64,000 bases of DNA. It comes from Zasmidium citrigriseum (Eukaryota > Ascomycota > Dothideomycetes > Mycosphaerellales > Mycosphaerellaceae). The notes below the pieces were generated by a model, which was given only the letters and a program-made list of their open reading frames with translations, was not told where the DNA came from and made no database searches. A program made the translations under genes and the position numbers. The DNA is taken from contig NHNW01000004.1 in the NCBI GenBank assembly GCA_002786025.1, positions 558,001-622,000 of the forward strand, in the 5' to 3' direction. Below are positions 1 through 12,137 of the stretch, one piece after another; position 1 is the first letter of the stretch; every line of letters starts with the position of its first letter.

Positions 1-388
1 GCGCGAGTAGAGTTAGGTGTGCGATCCTGCACCCTGCCCGTCCAGTGCTTTAAGAAATACAGAGCGCCTCGCCCGCGCGGTGGTGTTTCGCGTGGTGTGA
101 GATGCGGGCCAAGAGCATTATTTTGCACGACGAAATCGCCGCAGGAGACAGCCGAACGACAGCCGCGGGCAGTTGCGAGCAGTGATCGAAAGATTGCCCC
201 CGATGCAGACAAGCCGAGCCAATTCCACTAGCTGGTGTTGCTGTACCGGCTCACGTGGATGTCGTCTACTTTCTGGCTCTGGGTCCCCTCCTCCTCTCAC
301 GCCGCCGACTTCTCCGGAATGGGAACCACTCTTCACAGCATGGCGTCTCCAGCTCAATAGCGACAACACCCTCTCCGTGGGCAAGAAC
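1..388. other. Upstream region of the LRR protein gene
   Basis: No gene is supported here. The reading frame of the first exon stays open upstream of the chosen start, with an in-frame ATG near 203, but the sequence it would encode is Cys/Ser/Pro-rich and looks like translated leader. I therefore treat this stretch as promoter and 5' leader. Confidence 0.5.
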
Positions 389-3300
389 ATGGAGTCAATC
401 CATGGAGTAGATGTTGGCTGGACGCATCATATCCGCAAGAAAGGTGAGTGCTGTACGCAGTGAACGTGGCCGAGTGTCGCATGACCTCATACTTTGCGGT
501 CTGCAAGAAACGACGTGGACAACCACATACTGACCAGATCATATTGCAGACCAGGATCAGCAACGCAGCAGATCCGTCTCCTCAACTGCCGCCCGCGATG
601 CGAAGAAGCCGCACACCAGCAACACCCGGCTGTCGCCACCGAGTCCGACGCTTACTCACGATGCGAATAAACACTCCTACTTCCCCGGGCCGGTGACACC
701 GCCAGCGTTATCAGGACCGGTCAGCGACAACACCACCGCCCTGTCGAGCACGCCGACATCGACCAACGCGAACGCCAAGACGCAGTCTAGACGTCCGGGC
801 CTCCTCAATCGATCGAGTTCGGAAAAGGTCAGCGGCGATGGCAAGACAGGAGTGCGTCGTAGTTCTTGGATTTCCAACATTAGCAACAAGTTCTCGACGT
901 CGCAAGCTACGCCAGAGCGTCCAGGCGTGCTACCATCGCAGGCCAACGCTGCTCAATACGGCTCTTCTCCAACCCCCAACGTTAACATCCCGGCTCCGTC
1001 TTCTGAGGCTAGCGAACCCGCAGAAGCCATCTCGACCACGCCGAAAGGATCGTCGTTCTTCTCAAATCTCACGCGCAAGCTGTCCTCCAACTCGCAGGTC
1101 GGGAATGTGCCAAAGGTCAATGGGAAGGGCGGAGTATGTCAGCGTAGAGTGCTGAACGTGGACCCCAACCGTGAACGATGTCTCGTCCCGGAAATGGATC
1201 CCAGCAGGTTGAGGAAGGTCTCATTCTGCGTAGATGTGGAGATCGCTGGCGGTCCTCGTTATAATGACGAAGAAGAGGAAGACGACCAGGATAAGAAGCG
1301 GAGAAAGAAGGATGCGAAGATGAAAGAGAGAGCAGAAGGAGAAGCGTTGAAACATCCGGAAGCTATCAAAGAAGTCAAGGAGGACGGTGATGAACAAAAG
1401 CTGGAAGGCAAAAACAAGCCGTTACCTATACCCAAAGACTCGGAAGCGGGCAAAGATGAGGCAGATCAGGATCTAGAGGATGCTAGCCCGCCTAGTACGA
1501 ACGGAGAGAAGTCAGCCAGTGACAAGAAGAAAGAGAAAAAGAAGCGATCTGAAGAAGAACGGAAAGAACGGAAAGAGAAGAGGAGACGAAGGGCAGAAGA
1601 GAACGGCTCAATACCTGTCGAGCTATCGCTGGACGACGGCGTGGCTACTGGACTTGATGCCGACACCATTGCATCTTCATTCCCTGACAAGAAGCCACTT
1701 CCAAATCCCGCAAATGGTGTTACACCTGACTCGAAACGAGACAGACCTACTACAGATCCAGTGCGAATATACCGAAGATGTTGTCAACTTCGAGAAACAC
1801 CGATCTTGAAGCGAATCACGGAGCAACTCATGTCACCCACATGTTGCGTTCCGTACGAGCCTGGAGTCGTGAACTGCTTAGACCTGACTGGATCGAGGTT
1901 GCAGCTTGCTGATATGATCACCTTGGGAGACTGGCTCGCGGTGGTTCCGGTCAAAAGATTGCTCCTCGAAGACGCGGATCTCAGCGATGAAGGTCTGCGC
2001 TGCATTCTGTCCGGCCTTCTCGCTGCGAAGAAGCCTGAGCCAACAAAGCGTAAGAGCACTTCTCCGAAACACAGACAAGGCGTACAGGTCAAGCCATATC
2101 GAGAACGCAGCGGTGTGATCGAGAAGCTCTCTCTCAAGAACAACCCACGTATCACTCGCATTGGCTGGAAACATATTAGCCTGTTCTTGTACATGTGCCG
2201 GTCCATCAAAGCGATTGATGCATCAATGATTCAATTCCCGGATACCTTACCTCCCAGCGCGCACACAACACCGGTCAAAAGTCCTCAGAATGCTCCATCA
2301 GGTCCTGGACAGGACACCGACGCAGCCGAAACATTCTTCAAATGTCTCAGTCAACGTCTTGGTGGTAGCAAGCTGGAAGAGCTGATTCTGTCGGAGTGCG
2401 GCATGACTGCGCCCCAGATTCGAAAGATGGTGGACGGTGCCATTATCTGCGGCATCAACAGGCTCGGATTTGCCGGCAACCATCTGGACGAGGAGGGTCT
2501 TGAGGCTGTGGTACACTACCTCAAATCAGGCGTTTGTGGTGGCCTGGACATCGGCGGCAACGACCTGCGAGGTAAACTGAATGCCATCGCAGATGCACTC
2601 AACAACAGAGCCGGTGTCACCTGCTGGGGTCTGAGTCTGGCCGGATGCAATCTGGACACAGAATCGATCAAGCCACTGTTCCCAGCCTTGGTGAAGTTAC
2701 CCAACTTTCGATTTATGGACCTCAGTCACAATCCAGACCTTTGCAGCCAGGACAATGGTACCATCTCTTTGCTGAGAAGGTATATCGGACAGATGAAGTA
2801 CCTGAAGCGCGTTCACCTTGCCGGAGTCAATATGAGCCCCAAGCAAGCAATTGCCCTTGCTGACGTGCTCCCTGAAGGACCCGAGCTGGCTCATCTGAAC
2901 ATCTTGGAGAATCCTCAGTTGACTGCGCTCGCCAACGCCAAAGACGAAGCCGACCAGGAAGAAGCTTGCGCGCTGTACGCCAGTTACATGGCTGCGGTCA
3001 GAGTTTCGACGACTCTCATCTGTATCGATATCGATGTAAGTTATATCCGCTCCACGTAGCAATGCTTCCTTACTGATTGAATTCTAGGTTCCATCGAATG
3101 ACAACAGCGAAGTCGTCAAGGCGCTTGCCAAGCAGATCGTTGCCTACTCGTTACGCAACATGGAACGCTTCGCTGTGGCAGAAGCTACTGGCCAGCGTGC
3201 CGCTTCTGATGCTGCTGCCTCGCTCACCGAACCGCACGGCGGCGAGCAACAGTTGAAAGAGATCACCGTACCTGACGTGCTCATGCACTTGGTCGGCCAT

Positions 3301-4245
3301 GTCGAAGGCTCGAACGAGAATCACGACAATGATGATCCAGCGCCGGACGATGATTACATCGTTGGCGGCACTGGAGTTGTCAAAGCATTGCAGTACGTCC
3401 TTGGTGAGAAAGCGGATGACTTGCGCCGCAGCAGTATCCCCAATGCTCCAATGTCGGGCAGCAGGACTCCGCGTAGCAGACCCAGCTCGTCCGCCGGCCT
3501 GGAAGAGCAGCAGCAGCAGCAGCTCAAGGCGAAGAAGATGTCGAAGAATCTCCTCGACAGTGCTCGCAAGATCAGGGCCAGGTTGCAGCCCGCACTTGCG
3601 AAGGAGGCCAATGCCGGCGACGAGATGGCACTGAGGAGACTAATCTTCTTAGATTCAACTCTCCAAAGCATGATCCAGCGATTCGAAGAGGAGTTCCCAG
3701 ATACTCGTATTCCTCCATCGCCGAAGCAACCACCTTCACTCGCCTCTTCGGCCACAGAGCAATCAGCACCGCTCTCCGTCACGACCCAAGGCACAGAATT
3801 CACCAACAAGTCCGACGACGAAGACGAATTCGACGACCTCTCCTCCTTCCGCCCCGCAGTCTCCCGCCACAATAGCGACGTCTCCCTCGCCTCCCGCGCC
3901 CTGGCAATCGAAGAAGGCCACCTCCACCGCCTCGGTCAACGCATGCGCCGCAGCATCGTCGACTCACCCTCTTCAGCCGTGGCTCCCGAAGACGAGCACG
4001 TGCCTTGGAAAGCCGAGGAGAGCCGTCGTCTCAAGGCCCTTCAGCACAAGGTCGAAGGTATCACAGGCCCAGAACTGAAGTCTATGGTCGAGGACAATGG
4101 TTGGGACGTTGCGCTGGGCAAACTTGGCGCGAATATGAATGATTTGAGGGCGTTGCAGGAGTCGGATCCGCAGGCTTGGGAGGACTTTAAGGAGGCGCAG
4201 ATGAAGGCGCGGTTGAATTTGGCGCAGGATGCGAGGAGTAAGTAG
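389..4245 (+). CDS. Leucine-rich-repeat protein, fungal cell-wall-biogenesis/Mhp1 type
   Basis: Three exons, 389-443, 550-3035 and 3088-4245, give about 1232 residues. The small first exon (MESIHGVDVGW...) joins in frame across a GTGAGT...TTGCAG intron, and the second intron (52 nt) is GTAAGT...TCTAG. The N-terminal third is Ser/Pro-rich and probably disordered. Around residue 240 lies RKVSFCVDV, an RVxF-type motif of the kind that docks protein phosphatase 1. A highly charged Lys/Glu stretch follows. Roughly residues 460-815 form a ribonuclease-inhibitor-like LRR domain with repeated LxLxxN/C segments. A short polyGln run (about residue 986) and a Ser-rich tail end the protein. Fungal orthologues are usually annotated as cell wall biogenesis protein Mhp1; the architecture also resembles the PPP1R37 family. 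Both names come from recalled family resemblance. Partners and function are inferred, and the start codon is moderately sure. Confidence 0.8.
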
Positions 4246-4627
4246 GGTGGTGTTGTGTCTCGTATTGGAGGGTTTTCGTATTTTGCATTTGGGGAATGAG
4301 CACTTTATGTTTTCTCAGCGAAGCGTGCGAGGTGTTGCGAAACCGTCGTTACGTCTGGGAAGCATTTCGGGGATGAGTTGGATTGGATGCCAAATGTGAA
4401 TGAAGTGGACTGTATCATCAGTGCCTCTCGGCAGAAGAAAGATGTTTCATGAAAGTTCACAACACGTTCAAACTGGAATATGGGTATCATTTTGAGATCG
4501 GATGAGCACGGCACAGATTTGACGTCGTTACTTAAGCATTCCGCGTTTTCATGAGGCTATCTCCGTCCGACTGCCAAAACGCCGACCCTGCTGATGAAGT
4601 GTGAAAAGGTGCTTGCCCAAGAGTACT
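4246..4627. other. Convergent 3' intergenic region
   Basis: This 382-bp gap lies between two convergent genes and should hold both 3' UTRs. I see no ORF of substance, repeat or RNA gene in it. Confidence 0.6.
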
Positions 4628-5590
4628 TTACATCTCAGCAGCAAGCTCCTTGATGCGCTCCTGCACACGCTGTCTCTTCTCATCCTTGGAGAGCTTGGTC
4701 TGGCGGTACTTCTTCGACTCAGCCTTCCACTCGTCCTTGGACTTCTTCTCGCCCTCATCCTCATCCTTCTTCCATGGGTCCTCACGGATCTGGCTGTGGG
4801 CCTCGGAGTAGAGCTCCTCGAGACCATCGGCCTCGATCTCGTCGTCGATGTATCCCTTGAACTGCGAGTTGTAGCGCTCCTCATCATCGTCGGCAAGAGT
4901 CTCCATGTACTCAGCGACGTGGCCACCGAAGATGTACTTGCGGAGGGTCTCGGCGTCGAGCTCCTTGGTCTCGATGTCGTAGCCGGGGAAACGCTTCTCG
5001 GAGTGTGGAATGTAGAGACCGCCGTCGGAGGCACCCTTCATGGCGCCGAAGACACGGGCACCAGTGCTGGTGCGGACGAGACCGACATCGAGGAAGCACT
5101 TGAATGGGCGGCGGGTCTCGCCGTCCACCTCAGCGTCCTCGGTGAGGTTGAACTCGCCATCTGGCTCCTCAACACCGGTGAAGGTGTCGGCGAGGTCGAG
5201 CTTGGAGAGGGCACGGCGGGCGACGAGGAGACCGACGCAGTAGGCGGCGGCCCAGTTGGTCAGGCCGTGGGTGATGCCGTAGCGCTTGAGCTCATGGCCG
5301 TAGGCGGCCACGAAGACCTTGTCGCCGGTGAGCTCGGAGGAGATGATCTGGGCGATGATGTCCTTGTTGGTGAAGCGGATGACCAGGCGGTACTTTGGGG
5401 CGTTGTACTTGTTCTTGGCCTGGGTGATGAGGCGCTTGCGGGCGTAGTAGTCGGTCTTGCCAGATCGGCGGCGCTTGTACTTCACCTGGTAGCGGCTTTG
5501 GGGGAGTTAGAAGAGTCAATTGGGGTATCTCTTGGATCAGAAGACGTACCTGAAGTAGGCGCTGTTCTTGACAAGCTTGGTGAAAGGCAT
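4628..5590 (-). CDS. RPL5: 60S ribosomal protein L5 (uL18)
   Basis: Two coding exons, 5550-5590 and 4628-5495, encode 302 residues, the usual size for eukaryotic L5. The short first exon gives [13 protein letters not shown] and joins across a 54-nt GTACGT...AAAG intron to [22 protein letters not shown], the hallmark N-terminal block of the family. The middle of the protein has the conserved [20 protein letters not shown] segment, and the C-terminus is Lys/Glu-rich and helical. L5 binds 5S rRNA with L11 and is loaded into the central protuberance of the large subunit. A further intron probably lies in the 5' UTR just upstream (separate entry). Such start-proximal introns are typical of ribosomal protein genes. 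The long open frame on the opposite strand (4601-5842) is a codon-bias shadow. Confidence 0.97.
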
Positions 5591-5607
5591 TTTGACGGCC
5601 TACCAGC

Positions 5608-5764
5608 CTGCAAAGAGAACCCGCGGTCAGCAATTGTCGCTTCAGAGCTCACACTCTCTCCGTCTCCGAAGCATCTTGCGGTGACCTCAATCTGCCATAT
5701 CGGCCGTCGGAAAGCAGCGACAACGACTGTAGACAGCCATTGCGCGCGGTTTGGAGGGACTTAC
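5608..5764 (-). other. Probable 5' UTR intron of RPL5
   Basis: On the minus strand a GTAAGT donor at 5764 and a branch-like GCTGAC followed by CTCTTTGCAG ending at 5608 bracket 157 nt immediately upstream of the RPL5 start codon. The acceptor is 17 nt before the ATG. This is inferred from the splice motifs alone. Confidence 0.55.
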
Positions 5765-6927
5765 GAGAAGTTCTTGACGATGTGCGCTGTGACAAGCGGC
5801 TGGCAGGAGAAGAAGTCGTCGCCAGAAGCCCGCCAAATTTGATGTGGGTGCGTGCCTAAGTCGCGTGCCAAGCATTTCAGAGCAGCGGGGGTGTCCAATG
5901 TCGTCCGCCGACTTCGACTTCAGCTGCATCTCCACCTTCACATGCATTTCGACCCCATTCACAATGCCATCACCAAGACGCGCCTCCCATCAACATTTCG
6001 CGTATTTTCCAGTCGCCAGATGATCGTCACCGTCAGTTCGCGCTCACCTCATCGACTGATCCCGAACGAGTTGAGAGTAGAAACTACTCCCAAGTCTCAA
6101 CTACCGATACCACTCCTTTGCTTGGCTCGCATTACGAAAGGCTACCGTCCCTCAATAGATATGAGGAGATGGACTGAAGTAGCTCGTGCAGCCTCTGGTC
6201 TCTTCGGACTGGCCATGCCCGTACAGCATTTCAAGGGTACATGTCTGGGACGAACCGCCGGAGGGACAACGTCCAAGAACAGCTCACGTTCGCTACAAAC
6301 TTACTTTCAACCTCTTTCCCAACGAGGGCCGATTACAACAGCCTCGCCCTCGGAGTGCTCGTCCTCTGATTTCGGAGTATGCGCCGTGCGAGGGCAACTT
6401 CGGTACCGGAGGCTCACCGACAACGTCTACCAACCGTCCATGGCCCGTGGGATCCGGAGCAACACTTGTCTCAACCTTGACATTGCCTCTCCATCTCTAC
6501 GCGCCTTATGGAACCAAATACTAAACACAGTCAATGCGTATGGGCCCATCGGCGTCTCCTTTGCTGTTTGGCAGCAACAGTTTGGCTCAGCTGAGACATG
6601 ATCAATGACCCTGTGATAGTGATGCTGATGCCATGTTGTCGGGTCCTTTAGCCTGCCTTTCTGCCCGGCTCAGCGCACACAAAACCAATCATGGCCGCAA
6701 ACCAAGAGGTGGCTATGTGCTTTCTGGTCGAACACTGTTCTCACCCAGTAATTGCGCGCACTGGGCGTCTATGTGGGTAGTGGTGTCTCAGTACTCACCA
6801 TTGTCGCCACACCGCGAAAGCGTTGCAGTACTCGTCGAGTACAACAAGTAAGTCATTGGTTCGCTCTACTTTCGCCAGTCCTTTCCTGCTTTCTCTCCAG
6901 TCCCATCATTCTTAGTATACATCAATC
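5765..6927. other. Intergenic region with RPL5 promoter and a coding-like patch
   Basis: The left part should be the RPL5 promoter. Between about 5950 and 6530 the plus strand has stretches that read like protein in more than one frame, interrupted by stops (see findings). I cannot assemble a gene from them. No RNA gene or repeat is visible. Confidence 0.4.
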
Positions 6928-7558
6928 ATGGCAAGAGCAGATTCATCCCCGAAGGTAGATGTCTCCGGTACTTCACGCTTAAGCGACGCTAACCTTCCAG
7001 GCTATCATCAAAGCCGCCATCAGAACCAAGTGCCATGTAGTGGCAAGGAGATACGAACATCAACGACTCGAAAGACTTCACGGATCCAACGTCAAATGGC
7101 TAGTGCTTTCAGACGAATTGTTCAACGAAGTCTGCTCAGACTTTACCATTCGCAAACTGGACATCAGCCGGTCACAAAAGCGCGCTCTCTTCGACACTGA
7201 ATGGGTCTCGCAAGTGACCTACGAGTTGATCACCAAGCCCGCTCGGCCGAGACGAGGCCGCCAGCAATCTGCCATGGACAACTCCACCTCACCCTCCAGC
7301 GACTCGGTGATCAACGTTGAGGCAAGACGCGGCTCAAGCCAAACAAGCGACTCGCGAACGACGCTATCATTCCAACAACCAACAGGCTATCAACCTATGC
7401 ACTACGAGCATTCGAACGAGTACTTCCACGGCGCCAGCCGACACGACTCAATAATATCCGTGGACCCCTCATTGTTGCCGTCTGCGCACGTGAAGACGCC
7501 GCCTGCTAGCCCAGGGACCATGAGCCGTCCTGGCTGGTTCGACACCATATTGAACTAA
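6928..7558 (+). CDS. Small protein of unknown function
   Basis: Two exons, 6928-6954 and 7001-7558, encode 194 residues. The nine-codon first exon (MARADSSPK) ends at a GTAGAT donor, and the 46-nt intron ends in CTTCCAG, joining in frame to AIIKAAIRTKCHVVARRYEHQR. The first 90 residues are compact, Arg/Lys-rich and probably helical. The rest is Ser/Thr/Pro-rich and low-complexity, ending with SRPGWFDTILN. No catalytic motif, signal peptide or membrane segment is evident, and I do not recognise the family. The splice model rests on frame continuity and on a clean ATG context after a pyrimidine-rich leader. It could be a lineage-specific protein. The exact start remains uncertain because the first exon is tiny. 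Confidence 0.6.
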
Positions 7559-9654
7559 AGCACGACACCTGCGGGCCCACTCCAAGGAAGATAGCTATCT
7601 CCACAACCATTACTGGATAACACAGTCCAACCAAGTACTCTTCAGCTGCTTCAAGTCCGCGGGTTACTCTTTGAACAGTCCCACAAGCCAGACGAGCCAA
7701 TGAGGTCAAGGTACATGGCTACATGTCTACGGTCGCTTGCAGTGCTGTGGGTTTCTTTATTCAAGTCCTATCCATCCTGGCCACGGGCAACTCGACTACC
7801 CACTCCACGGTTATCGCGGCAGCCAAAAACATTGTCGGTCCAAAGCTACGGCGAGCTCTATGTTGCACTGCAGCACTGTTCACAAGACCCAAGACCGCAT
7901 AGCAGTTGTATACTGCTGTGCAGATCGCTTATGCAGCCTAGCGAGCGGTTCTGTCGATGAGAGCGACAACGACAGCATTGCATATCTAGGACAGATCCTC
8001 CTCGGCTTATCGGATGGCATCGCTGCCATACATCCACATCTGCCCTATGTTCTCATTAACGACTATGGGTATCCGGCATCACAAATCAAGAATGCCTTGG
8101 TCGTTCCCCGCCACTTCTTGAACGACACGGGAATGGAACGGGAGGCGCTGCGTGTCAGACAAGGATTCAACGGGTGTGGCGGATATAGCCTTTGGCGGCT
8201 CGTATGCACAGTGACGATTCAGTGACTCCTTCAAAGAACTTCACATCATTGCCGAAAGGAGAGAAAAACCGCACTGGCGCACGGAGGTCGTTGGTGGATT
8301 TCGACAGGCAATTTGTATGCAAGTACATAGTCAGTCTGGGAAAATGAGCGTCGTCTGGAGAACTCCGAGCTGCAAGCCATCCAAGACAGCAGCGACCAAC
8401 ACATCCATGCTCCGATCATGCCCTTCTCCTCGGGGTATCTAAAAGTGCTAGTAGGGTAGGTGAGGAGATGGACACTGCAGCTACGCGATGCCCGTAGGCC
8501 ATCCTTTGACTATGGTGACAGTGGCGCAAAGCAAAGGTACGAGGGAGGGCCAAGAAATTTGATGATACTGTTCCTTTGTGCGCTGCGCTTCCTGCGGCGA
8601 ATCGGGCAGTTCTGCTCGAGAGCGGTGTCGTGTCAACCGTATCACCGATGTGATGATGATGAGGTCGGTCTGCTGACAGACCAGCAAACCAGGCCGTCGT
8701 TGTCCGTCATCACCCATCCTGGCTTTGATACAGCGAACAAAGGAGGGAGCAATTACCCGCCGCTCAACCGAGCAGACGCCAGAGCCGCGACGTCGTGGAC
8801 ACAGCGGCAGGCGTGTGCGTCTGTAAATTGACCCCGCATTGTCGCTGCAAATTGCTGGGCTAGCACGGCAAGCTCTAGGTTGTGAGGCGCATTGTGGCCT
8901 GTAAATGTAATGGAGCGCAAGGCGTCATGTTCCCATCATCCTTAGAACTAGCCGCGATCGCCAAGAGGATTGAGCCATAAGTCAGTTTGCGCCCCCGTCG
9001 ACGGCTTGACAATAGACCAGCGTCAGTGCGTCGTTGGCGGTATTGGATATAAAGCAGAGAGTGACGTGCCTAGAGTGCGAAGGAGTCGGCCGGTTGTCCA
9101 CACGATCCGAGCGACAACAAAGTGCAAAAGTACCGCTGTCGCGTTTCACAGCGCAGGAACAGTCCCACTTCTTTCCAACCTTGGAACCCTCTCACTCGCT
9201 GCGCTCTGCTGCAGGTGTGCCAGGGTCTTTCGAGCGCCGAGTCGGAGTAAGGATCAGAGTGAGGGCGCGCGCATGGGCAAGTGACCGCCATCCCAGCCGC
9301 GACGCTCCCATAAGACGGGCCTGCCAGGAGCAGCGATATTCGAGAGACAAAACTACAGGCGGCGCGCAACGGACGGCGCCAGACTCGCAGCCATCTCCTC
9401 CAAAATCACGCAGCAACGAAACGCATATCAACGCTGCCCAGCCCAAGGCAGTCCACCGGCACGCAGCAAACCGCTCGAGGCTCCACCCACTCATATCTGC
9501 ACCAACTCTTTACATCAGTGCCTGCGCCGACCCAGCGGCAGGGCTCCACCACCGAGATACCGCTGGCTGGCACTGCTGTGCACTTTAGAGACTGATTCAC
9601 CCGGCCGCCGCTGTGCAACGCGCCTCGCTCTCCATCACTCCATCAACTGAGCGC
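7559..9654. other. 2.1-kb intergenic region
   Basis: Open frames occur here (for example 7737-8225 and 9034-9588 on the plus strand), but none has recognisable motifs, splice support or convincing composition. The right end, about 9300-9650, is C-rich and pyrimidine-rich as expected for the leader of the next gene. I see no RNA gene or repeat. Confidence 0.45.
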
Positions 9655-10368
9655 ATGTCTTACAACGCTCCACGCATGCGTCCAAGCCCTCAACATCCTC
9701 AACCTCAACAAACGTCCTCTCGCCGTCCGCCTCCGACGTCTTCTGCTCCCAGAACCTACTCTCCAACTCCCAGCTCGCCGCTCTCACCCAGGACCATGCC
9801 ATCGCCACGGTCCTCGCCCGCCATGCGGCCTACATCTCCGCTTTCACCCGGCTTCAAGCAATCCGCCCACTTCGACACCCTGCAGCCACCACCGCAACGC
9901 CCAATGCATTCCCGAACAAGCAGCAACCAACAACGACGACCGAACAACTCTCTCAAGCTGCCATCTCTACCTCGCTTCCATCCAGCAAACTTCCCATCAG
10001 CACAAAGCAGCGTCCAATCAACACCAGACGGCACAAGCTCTCCTCAACCGCCGGTATCTCCACGAGCCCACCAAAGAATGTACAGCGACGCTCAAAAGCA
10101 ACTCTACTTCAACCAGATCTCAGCTGTCGCACGAGGCGGCTCATCAAACCAAACCGGCAAGCCCGTCAGTCCCAGGCTGCAGCCACTCGGCAGTCCAGGC
10201 CCCGTAACCCCGCTAGAGCTCGAAGGCGAAGAAGAGTACCTCCTCGCCGGTGCCCGGAGTGCGGGAAACAACGCCGCACCGCAAGAGTTGGTCGAGCAAT
10301 TGATCAGAGAAGAGACTCGTCGACAGAGGAGCATGGCAACCGCTGCTGGACGGCCCACGAGTCGATGA
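9655..10368 (+). CDS. Pro/Ser-rich protein of unknown function
   Basis: A single exon of 237 residues starts at MSYNAPRMRPSP. The frame continues 14 codons upstream to another ATG, but the chosen Met follows a typical pyrimidine-rich leader. Residues 1-100 are Pro/Ser/Arg-rich with many SP and TP pairs, so probably disordered and phosphorylated. A short block, LKLPSLPRFHPANF, and a second block, RMYSDAQKQLYFNQI, look conserved rather than low-complexity. I recall similar blocks in uncharacterised fungal proteins. The C-terminus ends in a helical, charged segment (APQELVEQLIREETRRQRS). There is no signal peptide or transmembrane segment. Function is unknown. The gene is flanked by intergenic DNA on both sides. 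Confidence 0.7.
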   Translation: MSYNAPRMRPSPQHPQPQQTSSRRPPPTSSAPRTYSPTPSSPLSPRTMPSPRSSPAMRPTSPLSPGFKQSAHFDTLQPPPQRPMHSRTSSNQQRRPNNSLKLPSLPRFHPANFPSAQSSVQSTPDGTSSPQPPVSPRAHQRMYSDAQKQLYFNQISAVARGGSSNQTGKPVSPRLQPLGSPGPVTPLELEGEEEYLLAGARSAGNNAAPQELVEQLIREETRRQRSMATAAGRPTSR

Positions 10369-11212
10369 TGATACACATCACTGGATATCAACGAAACGAA
10401 AAAGATGACGGCCGATCGATACGAAGGATACCACTATTTCGAAGCATAGCGTTGAGCGGATCTCGTTTGTTTTTCAAACCAGTCTTGAGGACTGGAGGGC
10501 GTTTAGAAGGATATGGGGCATGGGGAAAGTTATTGCTTTGTTGGATTTCTATTGGCGCAAGGATGGTGCGGTATGCGTGGATGCGGCCGAAGCCCCTCGC
10601 TTGAAGCATTTCTATCAGGTTTATGTTCTCTGTCATGAAGACTGGTGGGCTATAAGCTCGCCAGCTGGTGGTCATGGAAAAGCATGGGATCATCCATCGC
10701 AGTTCGATGGATCAACCCCAAAGAGCCTTACTCTACATAGATGGTAGTGAGGTATCATGACACTGTTCATCACCCAGCTCGTCGACAAGGCGGTTGGACT
10801 CTACCACACCAAGACACCATCCATTAATTTCCAACACCGACAATGCTGTAAGTGGTGGCCTTGCTTACGCCGACCAAGTGAATCCATCAAAGCTCGCTTC
10901 CTCCCGAGGGCTGTGTTCTTGTTACTACTTTTAACAACTCCATTGTTGCGATCACGATTCTCCCACGCAACAGGTAAAGCGGTCAATGTCGTGTACAACA
11001 ATGATGCATATCAAGCAGTAGCCAGCCTTCCGCGGTCCGTCGGATTGGCGCGTGAAAGTCGTGTCACATGCTCCATTAGGTGAAGTGGATCCATTGGACT
11101 GTGCTACAACATCCAGCAGCAGAGGTTTGTGGTACGACTTTGAGGATCATGCCATTGGGATGCAGGGAGGCGGATCTTTCCATACATCTCTCTCGCCTGA
11201 GCAGCCTCCCGC
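10369..11212. other. Intergenic region, nothing recognised
   Basis: This 844-bp stretch separates a plus-strand gene from the 3' end of the minus-strand methyltransferase. It holds only short overlapping frames without family motifs and should contain both 3' UTRs. Confidence 0.5.
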
Positions 11213-11908
11213 TCAGCCAACACTTGGCTTCTGAACCTCCTCATTCGGTCTTCGACGGGCAATGACATATTGCTGCCACTCCCCTTCACATTTCGGATCA
11301 TTTGGTTGGAAGAGATCCACGCTTTCGTAGACGACGTCCATGCCCATGGACTCGAGGAATTGCTTCTGTCCCGCGCAGGAGAACATGAGTGTCCGTTCAT
11401 CTTTGCCCATGAAGGGGAGAGGATAGCCTTCGACGTAGCTCTTCGTTGCATCCCACGCTGGGTCTTCTGCTGGGACGATGGGGTCTGCGTGTGCTTGGCC
11501 GATGACCATCAAGCCCCCTTCATTCAACGTCTGAGCGAACCGATACGTCGCTCTCGAGAAGTTCTCGTACGAGAGACACAGTTGAGAGAAGATGATGAAG
11601 ACCGCATCGAAAGTTCCCTCAGGTTGATAGTCGAGCATGTTGGCGACGTGAAAGTCTCCTTTGACTCGGCCTTTAGCGTAGGCGATCATTTTAGAGGAGA
11701 GATCTGTGCCGACGACGTGGTGGCCTGCGTTGGCGAGCATTTTGGCCACGGGGACGCCGGTGCCGCAGCCGATGTCGAGGATTCGGGAGTTGGGTGGGAG
11801 AAGACGTATTGATTCTTGGATGACGGCTTTCTTGAAGGGGTTCTCGCCGTAGGCTTCTTCGTAGGAAATGTTGAGCTCGTCCCACATCTCGGCCTCTTGG
11901 TAGCTCAT
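11213..11908 (-). CDS. Class I SAM-dependent methyltransferase
   Basis: A single exon encodes 231 residues, a normal size for a small class I methyltransferase. Residues 43-53 are ILDIGCGTGVP, the glycine-rich motif I that binds S-adenosylmethionine. The acidic residue ending strand 2 is Asp69 in GHHVVGTDLS. Motif post-II (FHVANMLDYQP) and motif IV (FDAVFIIFSQLCLS) follow at the expected spacing. There is no signal peptide or membrane segment, so it is probably cytosolic. The substrate cannot be told from sequence; the fold suits a small molecule such as a polyketide, quinone or amine. It lies 229 bp downstream of the permease on the same strand, but nothing shows that the two are functionally linked. 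Confidence 0.88.
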   Translation of the reverse strand: MSYQEAEMWDELNISYEEAYGENPFKKAVIQESIRLLPPNSRILDIGCGTGVPVAKMLANAGHHVVGTDLSSKMIAYAKGRVKGDFHVANMLDYQPEGTFDAVFIIFSQLCLSYENFSRATYRFAQTLNEGGLMVIGQAHADPIVPAEDPAWDATKSYVEGYPLPFMGKDERTLMFSCAGQKQFLESMGMDVVYESVDLFQPNDPKCEGEWQQYVIARRRPNEEVQKPSVG

Positions 11909-12137
11909 GTTGGCGGTAAGTTGGTTAGGTTGGTCTTTGGGTAGGTCAAAGAGCAGCGGTGGCTTGAACTGATCTTTTTCTAACTCATGAGAGTGGCAGT
12001 TATAGTTGAGCTTATGTACTTCATCAAGTCTTGCTGCATGCTCAGATCCTTTACCAATCGGGATCGGCTTGCTGGCCAGATTTGGCCAGGTCGTAGGAGC
12101 TTCGGAAGACCTTCGTACTAGATAGTCTACAAATTCG

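Noticed and set aside
4601..5842. 413-codon plus-strand open frame
   Set aside because: It is antisense to RPL5, whose identity is certain; the frame is a shadow of its strongly biased codons.
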